A stretch of DNA of 64,000 nt from Holophaga sp. (GTDB lineage Bacteria; Acidobacteriota; Holophagae; Holophagales; Holophagaceae). The notes under the pieces are model-generated. The model searched no databases. It saw only the letters and a list, made by a program, of their open reading frames with translations, and was not told where the DNA came from. The stretch is taken from the NCBI GenBank assembly GCA_031292735.1, contig JARLGP010000066.1, positions 1 to 64,000 of the forward strand, written 5' to 3'. Position numbers and translations under genes: made by a program. Positions 1-7,008 of the stretch are shown here, piece by piece (position 1 is the first letter of the stretch; the number at the start of each line of letters is the position of its first letter).

Positions 1-43
1 AGACCCCGGCGGCAGGCCGACCAAAATCCCAGCCGGAACACCG

Positions 44-124
44 GGTGGGTCAGTTCTGGCGAGCAGACGATGGGTGGGTCACATCTGGTGAGCAGGATCT
101 CGGTGGGTCAATTCTGGTAAGCAG
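44..124. repeat. Three direct repeats, IS21-like terminal repeat block
   Basis: Three copies of a 23-bp unit (GGTGGGTCA, two variable bases, TCTGG, two variable bases, AGCAG) lie at 44-66, 73-95 and 102-124 with an exact 29-bp period. Tandem transposase-binding repeats of this kind occur at the ends of IS21-family elements. The primase reading frame becomes recognisable immediately to the right, so this is probably the inner edge of an insertion. The transposase genes would lie left of the window. The family call rests on recollection of such ends and is tentative. Confidence 0.5.
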
Positions 125-277
125 GGGGCTGGCGTTTCTGGGAAGCGTCCAAGGACCGACGGGGCCGGCCGGTCGAAGGCCCACATCCAGGAGCTGCGCG
201 CCTGGTGGGCTGACCTGGACGAGAAGGCGGCCACGGCGAGCTTCCATCCCGAGGCCCTCCCCCTCGCGCCTTCACTG

Positions 278-2719
278 ATGGTCCAAAGCGGCCATGGAAC
301 CCACCTCTATTGGCGCACCCGGGAGCCCTATGGCTGCGCGGGGAATCCCGGGCGGCACTTGGCCCACGAAGCCGAACTCAGGCGCATCCAGGCGGTCCTT
401 GTGGCATTCGGTGCGGACCCGTCGGTGTGCGAGGTGGCGCGGGTGATGCGGTTGCCGGGTTTCTGGAACCGGAAACGGGATCCTCATGAACTGGTGGAGC
501 TGGTCTGGTCGCAGCCCGTTCACTTCGCGCCGGAGGAGATCCGGGACAGCTTTCCGGCACTTTCGGGGCCAAGGGGGGCATCCCCCTGCGCCGGAACGGC
601 ACTCCTGGACGCCGATGGGAAGACCCGCCGGGCCCACGCCTATGCCCAGAAGCTCGCCAGCCAAACCCCGGCGGTCTCGGGCGCGAATGGCCGCCGGACC
701 ACGCTCCAGGCGGCCATCAAGGTCGCCTGCGGCTTTGACCTGGACGAGGAGGCCGCCTTCCAGGTGCTCTGGGACGCCTACAACGCCGCATGCCAGCCAC
801 CTTGGAGCCGCGAGGAACTTCGGCGGAAGGTCCAGGAGGCCCAGCGGGTCTGCACGAAGCGAGGCTGGTTGCTGGCATCCGGTTTGCCCGGATGGGTCCC
901 CCGCGTGGAAACATGGCAGGAGCCGGCTCCGCAGACGACGGAATCAGCCGATGCCCCTGCCCCCGCAGGAGAAACGCCCGCCGCCGGCGAGGACCCCACC
1001 CGCCCCTGTTTTCCGCCCTTCCGCCTGGACGCCGATGGCCTCTGGTTCCTCCAGAGGACCAAGGCGGACGAGGACGGGACGGAACCGGCCGTGAAGCCCA
1101 CGAAGATCTGCGGCCCTTTCCAGGTGCTGGCCGAAGCCAGGGACGCGCGCGCTTGCGCCTGGGGCCTTCGCCTTCGTTGGCAGGACTCGGATGGGGTGAC
1201 CCATGAGGAAACCATCCCCAGGGAACTGGCTCTTGGCGAGGGGGCGGAACTGGCCAGGATCCTGGTTCGGCGCGGACTGTGGGTGGCGCCGGACGACGGC
1301 CGGCGCAAGAAGCTGGTGGCCTACCTCGCCTCGGTGAAGGTGGCCGGGAGAGCCCGGTCCGTGGAACGGGTGGGCTGGCATGGCTCTGCCTTCGTGCTTC
1401 CGGACGAGGCTTTCGGCGAGGAGGCCGGTGGCGAACGGGCCTACCTGGCCATGGAGGTGGAACACGCCTTCCGGGTACGCGGGTCTGTGGAGGGCTGGCA
1501 ACGGGAAGTGGCATGCCATGCCCAGGGCAACTCGCGGCTGAGCTTCGCCCTGTCCTGCGCCTTCGCCGCGCCCATGCTGGGACGGCTTGGGATGGAGAGC
1601 GGAGGGTTCCACTTCTGCGGCCAGTCCTCCAAGGGCAAGACCACCTGCATCGAGGCCGCCGGCAGCGTATGGGGCGGACCGGTGTATCGGGAGACCTGGC
1701 GCGCCACCGCCAACGGCCTGGAAGCCGTCGCGCTGTCCCACTGCGATTGCCTGCTGATCCTGGACGAGCAGGGCCAGGCCCTGCCCCGGGAGGCTGGCGA
1801 GGTGGCCTACCTGCTGGCCAACGGCATGGACAAGGTTCGAGCCCGGAAGACCCTGGACAGCCGACCCCGGCGGCGCTGGCAGACCTTGTTCCTGTCCACC
1901 GGGGAAGTGACCCTGGCCGACAAGATGCGCGAGGAAGGACGCACGCCCAAAGCGGGCCAGGATGTGCGCATGGTCGACATTCCGGTGACCCCGGAGGGCC
2001 TGGACCAAGCCTTCGAATGCTGGGACGGGTTCCCTTCCTCCAAAGCTCTCGCCGACCATCTGCGCATCGCCACGCGGCAGCACTATGGCGCCTCGGCCAG
2101 GGCCTTCCTGGCGCGCCTTTGCCGACTGCAGGAGAAAGATCTGCTGGACCTGGAACGGCGCAAAGTGGTCTGGGCTCGCAGCCATCTGCCCTGCGGCGCG
2201 GATTCCCAGGTGGGGCGGGTCGTGGACCGCTTCGCCCTGGTGGCCTTGGCGGGCGAACTCGCCGCGGAGTGGGGCGTGGTGCCTTGGCATGCAGGCAATG
2301 CAGATTGGTCCGCCGAAGTTTGCCTGCAGGCGTGGCTGTCGCAGCGGGGCGGCATCGGCGCCGGGGAGCATGCACGCGGCCTTGCGTCGGTGATCGGGTT
2401 CATCGAGCGGCATGGATCATCAAGATTCGCCGACTGGGACAACCATGGAGAACGGGTCGCCAATTGCGCGGGCTTCCGACGGAGAGATAGCCAGGACCGC
2501 ACGGATTATCTCTTCCATGCCGAGGACTGGAAGGATGCTTGCGATGGTCTGAGCCTCAAGGATGTGGCCAGGGCCTGCGCTGAGGCGGGCCTGCTGGATG
2601 GTGTCCTTGAATCAGGAAAGGTCCGCTTTCAGAAGAACGTCAAGGTGCCCGGTCCCCAGGATCATGACCATGACTGGACCGAAGAAACGGTCCCTATGCT
2701 CCAGAACCTACGCACATGA
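278..2719 (+). CDS. DUF927-domain replication primase/ATPase, probably 5'-truncated
   Basis: A protein of 813 residues from the first ATG, combining a RepB-like primase N-terminal part (GHGTHLYW near residue 6, then a PGFWNRK motif) with a DUF927 P-loop domain. Walker A is GQSSKGKTTC near residue 446, and a Walker B-like LLILDEQGQ follows near residue 490. Such proteins serve replication of plasmids, phages and integrative elements. Codons upstream of this ATG stay open and look coding (for example a WWADLDEKA stretch at about 210-235) back to the repeat block at 124, so the natural start was probably lost to an insertion. No ribosome-binding site precedes the ATG. The 3' end looks complete, and a fragment of a second copy lies at 5.2 kb. 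Confidence 0.7.
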   Translation: MVQSGHGTHLYWRTREPYGCAGNPGRHLAHEAELRRIQAVLVAFGADPSVCEVARVMRLPGFWNRKRDPHELVELVWSQPVHFAPEEIRDSFPALSGPRGASPCAGTALLDADGKTRRAHAYAQKLASQTPAVSGANGRRTTLQAAIKVACGFDLDEEAAFQVLWDAYNAACQPPWSREELRRKVQEAQRVCTKRGWLLASGLPGWVPRVETWQEPAPQTTESADAPAPAGETPAAGEDPTRPCFPPFRLDADGLWFLQRTKADEDGTEPAVKPTKICGPFQVLAEARDARACAWGLRLRWQDSDGVTHEETIPRELALGEGAELARILVRRGLWVAPDDGRRKKLVAYLASVKVAGRARSVERVGWHGSAFVLPDEAFGEEAGGERAYLAMEVEHAFRVRGSVEGWQREVACHAQGNSRLSFALSCAFAAPMLGRLGMESGGFHFCGQSSKGKTTCIEAAGSVWGGPVYRETWRATANGLEAVALSHCDCLLILDEQGQALPREAGEVAYLLANGMDKVRARKTLDSRPRRRWQTLFLSTGEVTLADKMREEGRTPKAGQDVRMVDIPVTPEGLDQAFECWDGFPSSKALADHLRIATRQHYGASARAFLARLCRLQEKDLLDLERRKVVWARSHLPCGADSQVGRVVDRFALVALAGELAAEWGVVPWHAGNADWSAEVCLQAWLSQRGGIGAGEHARGLASVIGFIERHGSSRFADWDNHGERVANCAGFRRRDSQDRTDYLFHAEDWKDACDGLSLKDVARACAEAGLLDGVLESGKVRFQKNVKVPGPQDHDHDWTEETVPMLQNLRT

Positions 2720-2774
2720 TAAATCTGCGTAGAATTTAGGTCTCCGTCTGGCGGGCAATCCGAAAGTAGGGCCG

Positions 2775-3134
2775 TCAGCAGGCCTTGAGGGTGGCGTGGA
2801 GTTGGAGGCCCAGGGCCTTGATGACCTTGAGCAAGGTTTCCAACTCCGGATTGCCCTCGCCCGATAGAGTCTTGTAGAGACCCTCCCGGTTCAGGCCGGT
2901 CTCCTTGGCGATCCTGGTCATCCCCTGGGCCCGGGCGATGGCGCCAAGGGCGGCGGCGATCACCTGGGGGTGTCCGTCCTCAAGGGCCGCCTCCAGTAGG
3001 CCCACCATGTCCTCTTCGGTCTTGAGGTAATCGGCGGTGTCATAGGGCGCCGTCTTCGTCCGGGGCGCCTTGGCGGCAGGGCGGGCATCTCGGGGGGCGC
3101 GGGTATGGGGCTTCGTGGGTTCCATGGGGGGCAT
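2775..3134 (-). CDS. Antitoxin, HI1420/HigA-like XRE family
   Basis: 119 residues. The C-terminal half (about 60-115) is a helix-turn-helix of the addiction-module antidote type, with the pattern MTRIAKETGLNREGLYKTLS followed by ELETLLKVIKALGL. The N-terminal 40 residues are basic and Pro/Ala-rich. It directly follows the toxin gene with 3 bp between them, which is the toxin-first order of the HI1419/HI1420 class. It should neutralise the upstream toxin and, with it, repress the operon through the palindrome at 3437-3454. The family assignment is secure; activity is inferred. Confidence 0.85.
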   Translation of the reverse strand: MPPMEPTKPHTRAPRDARPAAKAPRTKTAPYDTADYLKTEEDMVGLLEAALEDGHPQVIAAALGAIARAQGMTRIAKETGLNREGLYKTLSGEGNPELETLLKVIKALGLQLHATLKAC

Positions 3135-3137
3135 CCT

Positions 3138-3428
3138 TCACAGGTTTCGAACAAGTTCAATGGCGTTGCGGATGTCTTTTTCCTGGGTGCTCTTGTCCCC
3201 GCCGGCCAGGAGGAAGATGAGGGTCTTCCCCTGTTTGGTGAAATACACCCGATAGCCGGGGCCGCTGTCGATCCGCAACTCAGAGACGCCCTCACGAACA
3301 GGCTTTACGTCGCCCATGAGGCCCAGGCCAAGACGGAGGATGCGGACCTGGATCTTGTGTTGGCCAGTTTTGTCCTTCATCCCGTCAAGCCACTGGTCGA
3401 ACTCAGGGGTTCTGCGAACCTCGTTCAT
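3138..3428 (-). CDS. Toxin, HI1419/RelE-ParE-like (HigB type)
   Basis: A 96-residue basic protein matching the phage-derived HI1419-type toxin family: a TPEFDQWL opening, a central region on the pattern RI..L..G..GDVKPV..GVSELRID.GPGYRVYF, and GGDKSTQEKDI near the end. Members are ribosome-associated mRNA interferases of the RelE/ParE superfamily. The gene is first in a two-gene operon with the antitoxin. A perfect 18-bp palindrome lies 8 bp upstream of the ATG, the expected site of autoregulation. Length is normal for the family and no damage is visible. Confidence 0.85.
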   Translation of the reverse strand: MNEVRRTPEFDQWLDGMKDKTGQHKIQVRILRLGLGLMGDVKPVREGVSELRIDSGPGYRVYFTKQGKTLIFLLAGGDKSTQEKDIRNAIELVRNL

Positions 3429-3436
3429 GCATCAAG

Positions 3437-3454
3437 TGTAGGTTTAAACCTACA
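3437..3454. promoter_or_regulatory. Perfect palindromic operator of the HigBA-type module
   Basis: TGTAGGTTTAAACCTACA is a perfect 18-bp inverted repeat, ending 8 bp before the toxin start codon on the minus strand. Antitoxin-toxin complexes of this class repress their own promoters by binding such sites. The binding itself is inferred. Confidence 0.65.
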
Positions 3455-3479
3455 GAATGCAAGGGCCAGTCGTAACGAA

Positions 3480-4040
3480 TCAAGCATTGGCCTTTTGTTG
3501 CTTCGGGCGGTCATCCTCTTCCCCAGGCCGCACCTTCTGGCCCAGCGCGGGGTTCTTCCCACCCATGGCTGCGGCGATCCAATCAGCTGTCGCCTGGCTC
3601 GCCTCGGCGAGTATCCCGCCGGCGGGATTCATATGCGTATAGACGCCAGCCATGCCGGCCGGCTTGTGCCCAAGGAGGAAGTCAAAGACTTGCGGGGGGT
3701 AGCCCAATTCCGCGCACACCGTGTTGAAGGTCCTGCCCAGATCATGGATCACGGCGTCGGGCTTGAACACCTTCTCCCGTCCGACCTTGACCATGGAGCC
3801 CAGGCCAGCCTCCTCTGCGGCTTGGCCCCAGATCCATTTGATGGAAGTCAGCGGGCCATCCGTTGGTGCCTGCTTCTCCGTCGAGGTCCCATCCTCGGAC
3901 TTCTTGACGACGCGCTTGAAGTAGCCTGCGAAGACATAGGGCGACAGCCGCAAGGCGGCCCTGGCCTTCAGGATGTCTCGCAGGTGCGAATTGATCGGCA
4001 GCACTTTCACGCCGGCCTTCTTGCTGGTCTTGTGGACGCG
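3480..4040 (-). pseudogene. Tyrosine recombinase/integrase, C-terminal fragment
   Basis: About 187 codons encode the catalytic half of a phage-type integrase: a VHKTSKKAGVKVLPI strand, the box II region HDLGRTFNTVCAELGYPP, then LLGHKPAGMAGVYTHMN with the candidate nucleophile Tyr. Active enzymes carry HxxR (as in HDLRRT); here that Arg position is Gly, so even the preserved part looks inactive. Similarity stops at 4040, where a Tn3-type transposase tail begins on the other strand, so the N-terminal core-binding domain and the first catalytic Arg are gone. The frame continues past the junction, but that part is only the antisense of the transposase. Confidence 0.75.
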
Positions 4041-4484
4041 GAGAGCCTGCTCCGGCGCTTCATGCGGCTCTATGCCCAGCACCCGGTCTACAAAGCCTTC
4101 GTGGAACTGGGCAAGGCGCTCAAGACCATCTTCCTGTGCCGCTACCTGGCCTCGGAAGAGGTCCGCCGGGAAGTCCACGAAGGCCTCAATGTCGTGGAAA
4201 GCTGGAACAATACCAATCGTTTCATCCACTACGGCAACGAGGGCGAGCTGGCCACGAACCGGCAGGAGGATCAGGAGATCGGACTGCTGGCCCTGCACCT
4301 GCTTCAGGCCTCCATGGTCTACATCAACACCCTGATGATCCAGGAGGTGCTGGCCAGCCCGGGGTGGTCCGAACGCATGACGCCGCGGGATCTGGCGGCC
4401 TTGTGCCCCCTGCTGACCACGCACATCAACCGCTACGGCCATTTCGATCTGGATATGGAAACCCGTTTGCCCTCGGTTGCATGA
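4038..4484 (+). pseudogene. Tn3-family transposase, C-terminal fragment
   Basis: 148 codons match the conserved C-terminal end of Tn3-type TnpA. Diagnostic stretches are HPVYKAFVELGKALKTIFLC, RREVHEGLNVVESWN, QEIGLLALHLLQASMVYINT and a final YGHFDLDMETRL. Full transposases are about 1000 residues, so this is only the last seventh. It has no start of its own: it begins exactly where the antisense integrase fragment ends. The stop is followed 15 bp later by a sequence resembling a terminal inverted repeat (4500-4529), the normal arrangement at the right end of such transposons. Confidence 0.8.
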
Positions 4485-4499
4485 AATATTTGTTTTGAT

Positions 4500-4529
4500 C
4501 CCTGGTTGCACGAATGTTGGGATACCCCC
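4500..4529 (-). repeat. Tn3-like terminal inverted repeat, copy 1
   Basis: Read from the outer end on the minus strand it starts GGGGGTATCCCAACATTCG and continues with TGCAACCAGGG. It lies just after the Tn3 transposase stop, and Tn3-family ends characteristically begin GGGG. The first 22 bp (4500-4521) recur exactly at 5195-5216. Confidence 0.55.
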
Positions 4530-4819
4530 TAATTATAGGCTTTCCCATGGTCCGGTTCGATGGTGAGGAACACCAGGACCTCCCCATCGACCATGGCCTT
4601 GATCCTGGCGGCCTGGGTTGCACGAAGGCTGTAGAGCGGGAGTCCTGTGACTTGGTCAACCTGGTCTTTTAGTTTCTCCAGGTGCACGCCCTCATGGTTC
4701 AGAAGTTCCCCAAGGCCCAACTGCTCCGCGATTCGAATGGCTTTGCCAATCCCCTTCCGTACAGGGAGCTCTTGTTTGAGGGATTCTTCGATAAATCTGG
4801 TTTCGTAGCGGAGCTTCAT
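4529..4819 (-). CDS. RelE/ParE-like toxin candidate
   Basis: A 96-residue protein opening MKLRYETRFIEESLKQELP and ending with ARIKAMVDGEVLVFLTIEPDHGKAYN. The pattern of an N-terminal helical pair, a central LPLYSLRA-like strand and a C-terminal strand set fits the RelE/ParE fold. Its start overlaps the stop of the preceding AbrB-like gene by 4 bp (ATGA), so the pair is translationally coupled. The C-terminus runs into the outer end of the Tn3-like repeat at 4529, so the last residues may have been altered by the insertion. The toxin call is by architecture and partner, not by a firm motif. Confidence 0.6.
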   Translation of the reverse strand: MKLRYETRFIEESLKQELPVRKGIGKAIRIAEQLGLGELLNHEGVHLEKLKDQVDQVTGLPLYSLRATQAARIKAMVDGEVLVFLTIEPDHGKAYN

Positions 4820-5082
4820 TCCTGCTCCAGGTTGGAGAGGAAGTCCCTCCCTTCAGCGCTATCGGCCTCAACGAACCCACCCTGGTGGTAACCCTTCAGG
4901 GCCGTTTCGGTTCTCCCCAGTGATTCAGGCGTCCAGGCCCAAAGCTGGTTATTGGGAATCGCGGTCATGGGAACGAGCTTGTAGGTCCCATCCCCAACCT
5001 CCTCCAGGGCAAGCAACTCACCGGGTTTGAAAGAGGGCGGAAGGGTTATTCGCCGTCGATGGTCTGGTGTCACGAAGTTCAT
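4816..5082 (-). CDS. AbrB/MazE-like antitoxin candidate
   Basis: 88 residues. The N-terminal 45 residues carry a SpoVT-AbrB-like pattern (DHRRRITLPPSFKPGELLALEE, then YKLVPM), the swapped-hairpin DNA-binding fold typical of MazE-type antitoxins. The C-terminal half, ending in an acidic EADSAEGRDFLSNLEQE tail, would be the toxin-wrapping segment. The start was chosen for the GAGGGGG ribosome-binding site 5-6 bp before the ATG at 5082; longer in-frame starts lack one. It is the upstream member of the pair with the RelE-like gene. Confidence 0.7.
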   Translation of the reverse strand: MNFVTPDHRRRITLPPSFKPGELLALEEVGDGTYKLVPMTAIPNNQLWAWTPESLGRTETALKGYHQGGFVEADSAEGRDFLSNLEQE

Positions 5083-5145
5083 GGATGCCCCCTCACTCAA
5101 TAATGGGGCAATACCCACCTGTGGGCAAGGCCCCTCCGAATTTTC

Positions 5146-5168
5146 TCGTGCGAGTGTTGGGGTACCTC
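5146..5168 (-). repeat. Tn3-like terminal repeat, diverged copy 2
   Basis: A diverged relative of the copies at 4500 and 5195 in the same orientation. It keeps the GTGTTGGGGTACC core and differs at the GCACGAA segment. It sits 49 bp upstream of the third copy. Confidence 0.4.
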
Positions 5169-5194
5169 TTACCTGACCATCACAGTCAATTTGC

Positions 5195-5224
5195 CCCTGG
5201 TTGCACGAATGTTGGGGTACCCCC
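5195..5224 (-). repeat. Tn3-like terminal repeat, copy 3
   Basis: Contains the 22 bp CCCTGGTTGCACGAATGTTG plus GG, identical to 4500-4521, then GGTACCCC. On the minus strand the outer end reads GGGGTACCCCAACATTCGTG. It has the same orientation as copy 1. It abuts the fragment of a second primase gene, so it marks another transposon boundary. Confidence 0.5.
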
Positions 5225-5226
5225 CC

Positions 5227-5340
5227 AATTGCGTGCGCTTCCGGCGGCGGGATGGCCAGGACCGCACGGACTACCTCTTCCCGCTGAGGGCTGGAAGGAT
5301 GCCTGCGATGGGTTCCCACCCAAGGATGTTCTTTGCACGA
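5227..5340 (+). pseudogene. Fragment of a second DUF927-type primase
   Basis: The translation NCVRFRRRDGQDRTDYLFP, followed after a frame change by AEGWKDACDGFPPKDV, closely matches the C-terminal part of the primase at 278-2719 (about residues 728-765: NCAGFRRRDSQDRTDYLFH, then AEDWKDACDGLSLKDV). The two pieces lie in different frames, so there is a frameshift in addition to truncation at both ends. The left edge coincides with the Tn3-like end at 5224. This shows that a related element with its own primase once sat here. Confidence 0.7.
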
Positions 5341-5349
5341 TCCTTGGGC

Positions 5350-5829
5350 TCAAGATCCGGAATAGCAGACCAGCTTCAGACCCAGAGGTGCCTGCATCCA
5401 GGCAAAGTCCTTTCCGTTGTCCGTCACCAAAGGCAAGCCATGGGCAAGAGCGCAGGCCGCGATCCAGGTGTCGTTAAGCTGTGCCTCACGCCTGGGATTG
5501 CCAGCATCTCGCACATGGAGAAGGGCTGCAGCCTCTCCGGCGGCCAGGATTCGGGCCCACTGGTGGGCGACGACAGCCGTTCCATCGATCAGCCCCGTCT
5601 GATCAAGGACTTCCTGAATACCTTGGGCATACTCAACCTTGCGGGCGTCCTCAGGGAGCCGTTGCATCCAGACATGGAGCTCGGCCTCAGTGGGGAAGGC
5701 CCGGACCATGTCCTGCCCCTGCAGGTATGCCTCGTACCGCCTCGCGCGCGCCTCGTCCTTCTTCAGGCGGCCATTCTTCAACTTGACCAGAAGGGAGATC
5801 AGGTTCGTGTCCACCACCACCAGGGCCAT
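5350..5829 (-). CDS. PIN-domain ribonuclease toxin (VapC-like)
   Basis: 159 residues with the PIN-domain acidic set: VVVDTNLIS at residue 4 (first Asp), a central Glu/Asp segment, LNDTWIAACALAHGLPLVTDNGKDF near 118-142 (paired Asp residues), then a short C-terminal strand. PIN toxins are Mg-dependent RNases, often tRNA-specific. The gene starts 3 bp after the stop of the 279-residue gene upstream and is co-transcribed with it, so that gene is its candidate antitoxin. The partner is much larger than usual VapB proteins. Confidence 0.85.
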   Translation of the reverse strand: MALVVVDTNLISLLVKLKNGRLKKDEARARRYEAYLQGQDMVRAFPTEAELHVWMQRLPEDARKVEYAQGIQEVLDQTGLIDGTAVVAHQWARILAAGEAAALLHVRDAGNPRREAQLNDTWIAACALAHGLPLVTDNGKDFAWMQAPLGLKLVCYSGS

Positions 5830-5832
5830 GCT

Positions 5833-6672
5833 TCACTCCCCTTCGAATTCCTGCAGGAACGTGCCCAGGCTTTCACCTGCATCCGCTCCCAGACTGGGAG
5901 CGAACGCCTCGAGGTTGAAACCACCTGCGATTGGGCGCTTGGGGGGGTGGATGCCGGCAGGGTAGGATTCCGCGAGGAGTTCCTGGGGTTGGGGGGCCAG
6001 CAGTACGCTTTCACAGGCTTCGGCCTTCCATGGGCCCTGCGCTGGACGGGGGCGACACAGGACCTTGGCGAAGATGACCTTCCGCGCCAAGCCATCAAAA
6101 CGATCATCCGGGTAGTCACTGGGGAAGCTGCAAGTCATGGCTCCATGAATCGTATGGACCTCGAAGGTGCGGTCCTTGAAATCGATCTCCAGCAGGCGGC
6201 CCTGGATGTGCTCCCATTTTGCCTCGGCGGCGATCCGCTGTGAAAAGGCTTGGTAATCCTCCCGGTCGAACTTTGCCTTGAATTCCGTTTCATTGGAGTG
6301 GGCGGGGGGCACCTTGACACCAAGGCTGCAGCCGCGCCGAGTCAGGCGGTCCAAGGCGATCCGTTGGGGTTTGGCCCATTTCCAGCCCTCCTGCGGGTCA
6401 TAGCCACCATTCTGGAAATACGACCGGGCAGCTTCCCGGGCCGGCCGGATTTCCGGCAGGCCTTTGGGCTGGGGCGCGATGAAGCCCACGATGGCGCTGC
6501 CGGCCTTGATGGCCCCAACCATCTGGAGGCCTTCCAGGGAGGGGTCGAAGCTCTTCAGCCCCTTCATGAGATCAGCCAGATCTCCAAGGTCTTCGGGTGT
6601 GAGGGCCCCCTTCAGGGCGCCCTTGCCGCCGATGGATAACACCAGGTCCAGGTCTTTCTTGGTTCTGGTCAT
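5833..6672 (-). CDS. Unknown 279-residue partner of the PIN toxin
   Basis: Not recognised as a named family. The start at 6672 was chosen for the GGGAGG ribosome-binding site 6 bp upstream; frames reaching further merge with an unrelated transposase relic. Residues 1-60 are Leu/Gly-rich and helical (LGDLADLMKGLKSFDPSLEGL). Residues 100-200 look like a mixed alpha/beta domain (WEHIQGRLLEIDFKDRTFEVHTIHG). The C-terminus (NLEAFAPSLGADAGESLGTFLQEFEGE) is short, acidic and amphipathic, as expected for a toxin-binding tail. Position immediately before a PIN toxin suggests an atypical antitoxin; this is inference. Confidence 0.55.
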   Translation of the reverse strand: MTRTKKDLDLVLSIGGKGALKGALTPEDLGDLADLMKGLKSFDPSLEGLQMVGAIKAGSAIVGFIAPQPKGLPEIRPAREAARSYFQNGGYDPQEGWKWAKPQRIALDRLTRRGCSLGVKVPPAHSNETEFKAKFDREDYQAFSQRIAAEAKWEHIQGRLLEIDFKDRTFEVHTIHGAMTCSFPSDYPDDRFDGLARKVIFAKVLCRPRPAQGPWKAEACESVLLAPQPQELLAESYPAGIHPPKRPIAGGFNLEAFAPSLGADAGESLGTFLQEFEGE

Positions 6673-6759
6673 GACCCACCTCCCGCAGCAAAACGATCTC
6701 ATCATCTCGCAAAGGCCCCTTTCCGGTCGAGTCCGCAGGTGGCAGCGCCTGTTTGTGAC

Positions 6760-7008
6760 CCGGCTGGGCCCATTCAAGGTTATAGCGCTGAACAGGCGGT
6801 GCTCGATCTTGCACCACTTGCTTGTGCCCGGCGGGAAGTGGCTCACCTGGATTTCCAGGCCGGTCTCGTTGGCAAAAGCCTGCAATTCTGCTTTCCAGCA
6901 GCTTTACGCGGGCGCCATGGCTGCCCCCACTGTCGACGGTGATCAGCAAGCGGTCAGGGTGCTTGCCGCCTTCCATCGGCTGTTTGGCAAGTTTGGCAAT
7001 AGTTATTT
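6760..7008 (-). pseudogene. ISAzo13-like transposase relic, frameshifted
   Basis: Minus-strand translation gives RLLITVDSGGSHGARVKLLES in one frame, then after a shift near 6890 ELQAFANETGLEIQVSHFPP, GTSKWCKIEHRLFSAIT in another. These are hallmarks of the ISAzo13 transposase catalytic domain (DSGGSN, HFPPGTSKWNKIEHRLFS). Only about 80 codons remain, with at least one frameshift and a second disruption after SAIT. It lies between the PIN module and the C-terminus of the NHL-type gene, and may have clipped the end of the latter. Confidence 0.7.

Noticed and set aside
44..124. The 29-bp-period repeats as a small CRISPR array
   Set aside because: Repeats are imperfect, the spacers would be only 6 bp and no cas gene is present; terminal repeats of an insertion element fit better.
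717..2375. Long antisense open frame of 552 codons opposite the primase
   Set aside because: It mirrors the GC-rich primase gene, is dominated by Arg/Pro/Gly and has no recognisable domain; the sense frame carries clear Walker motifs.
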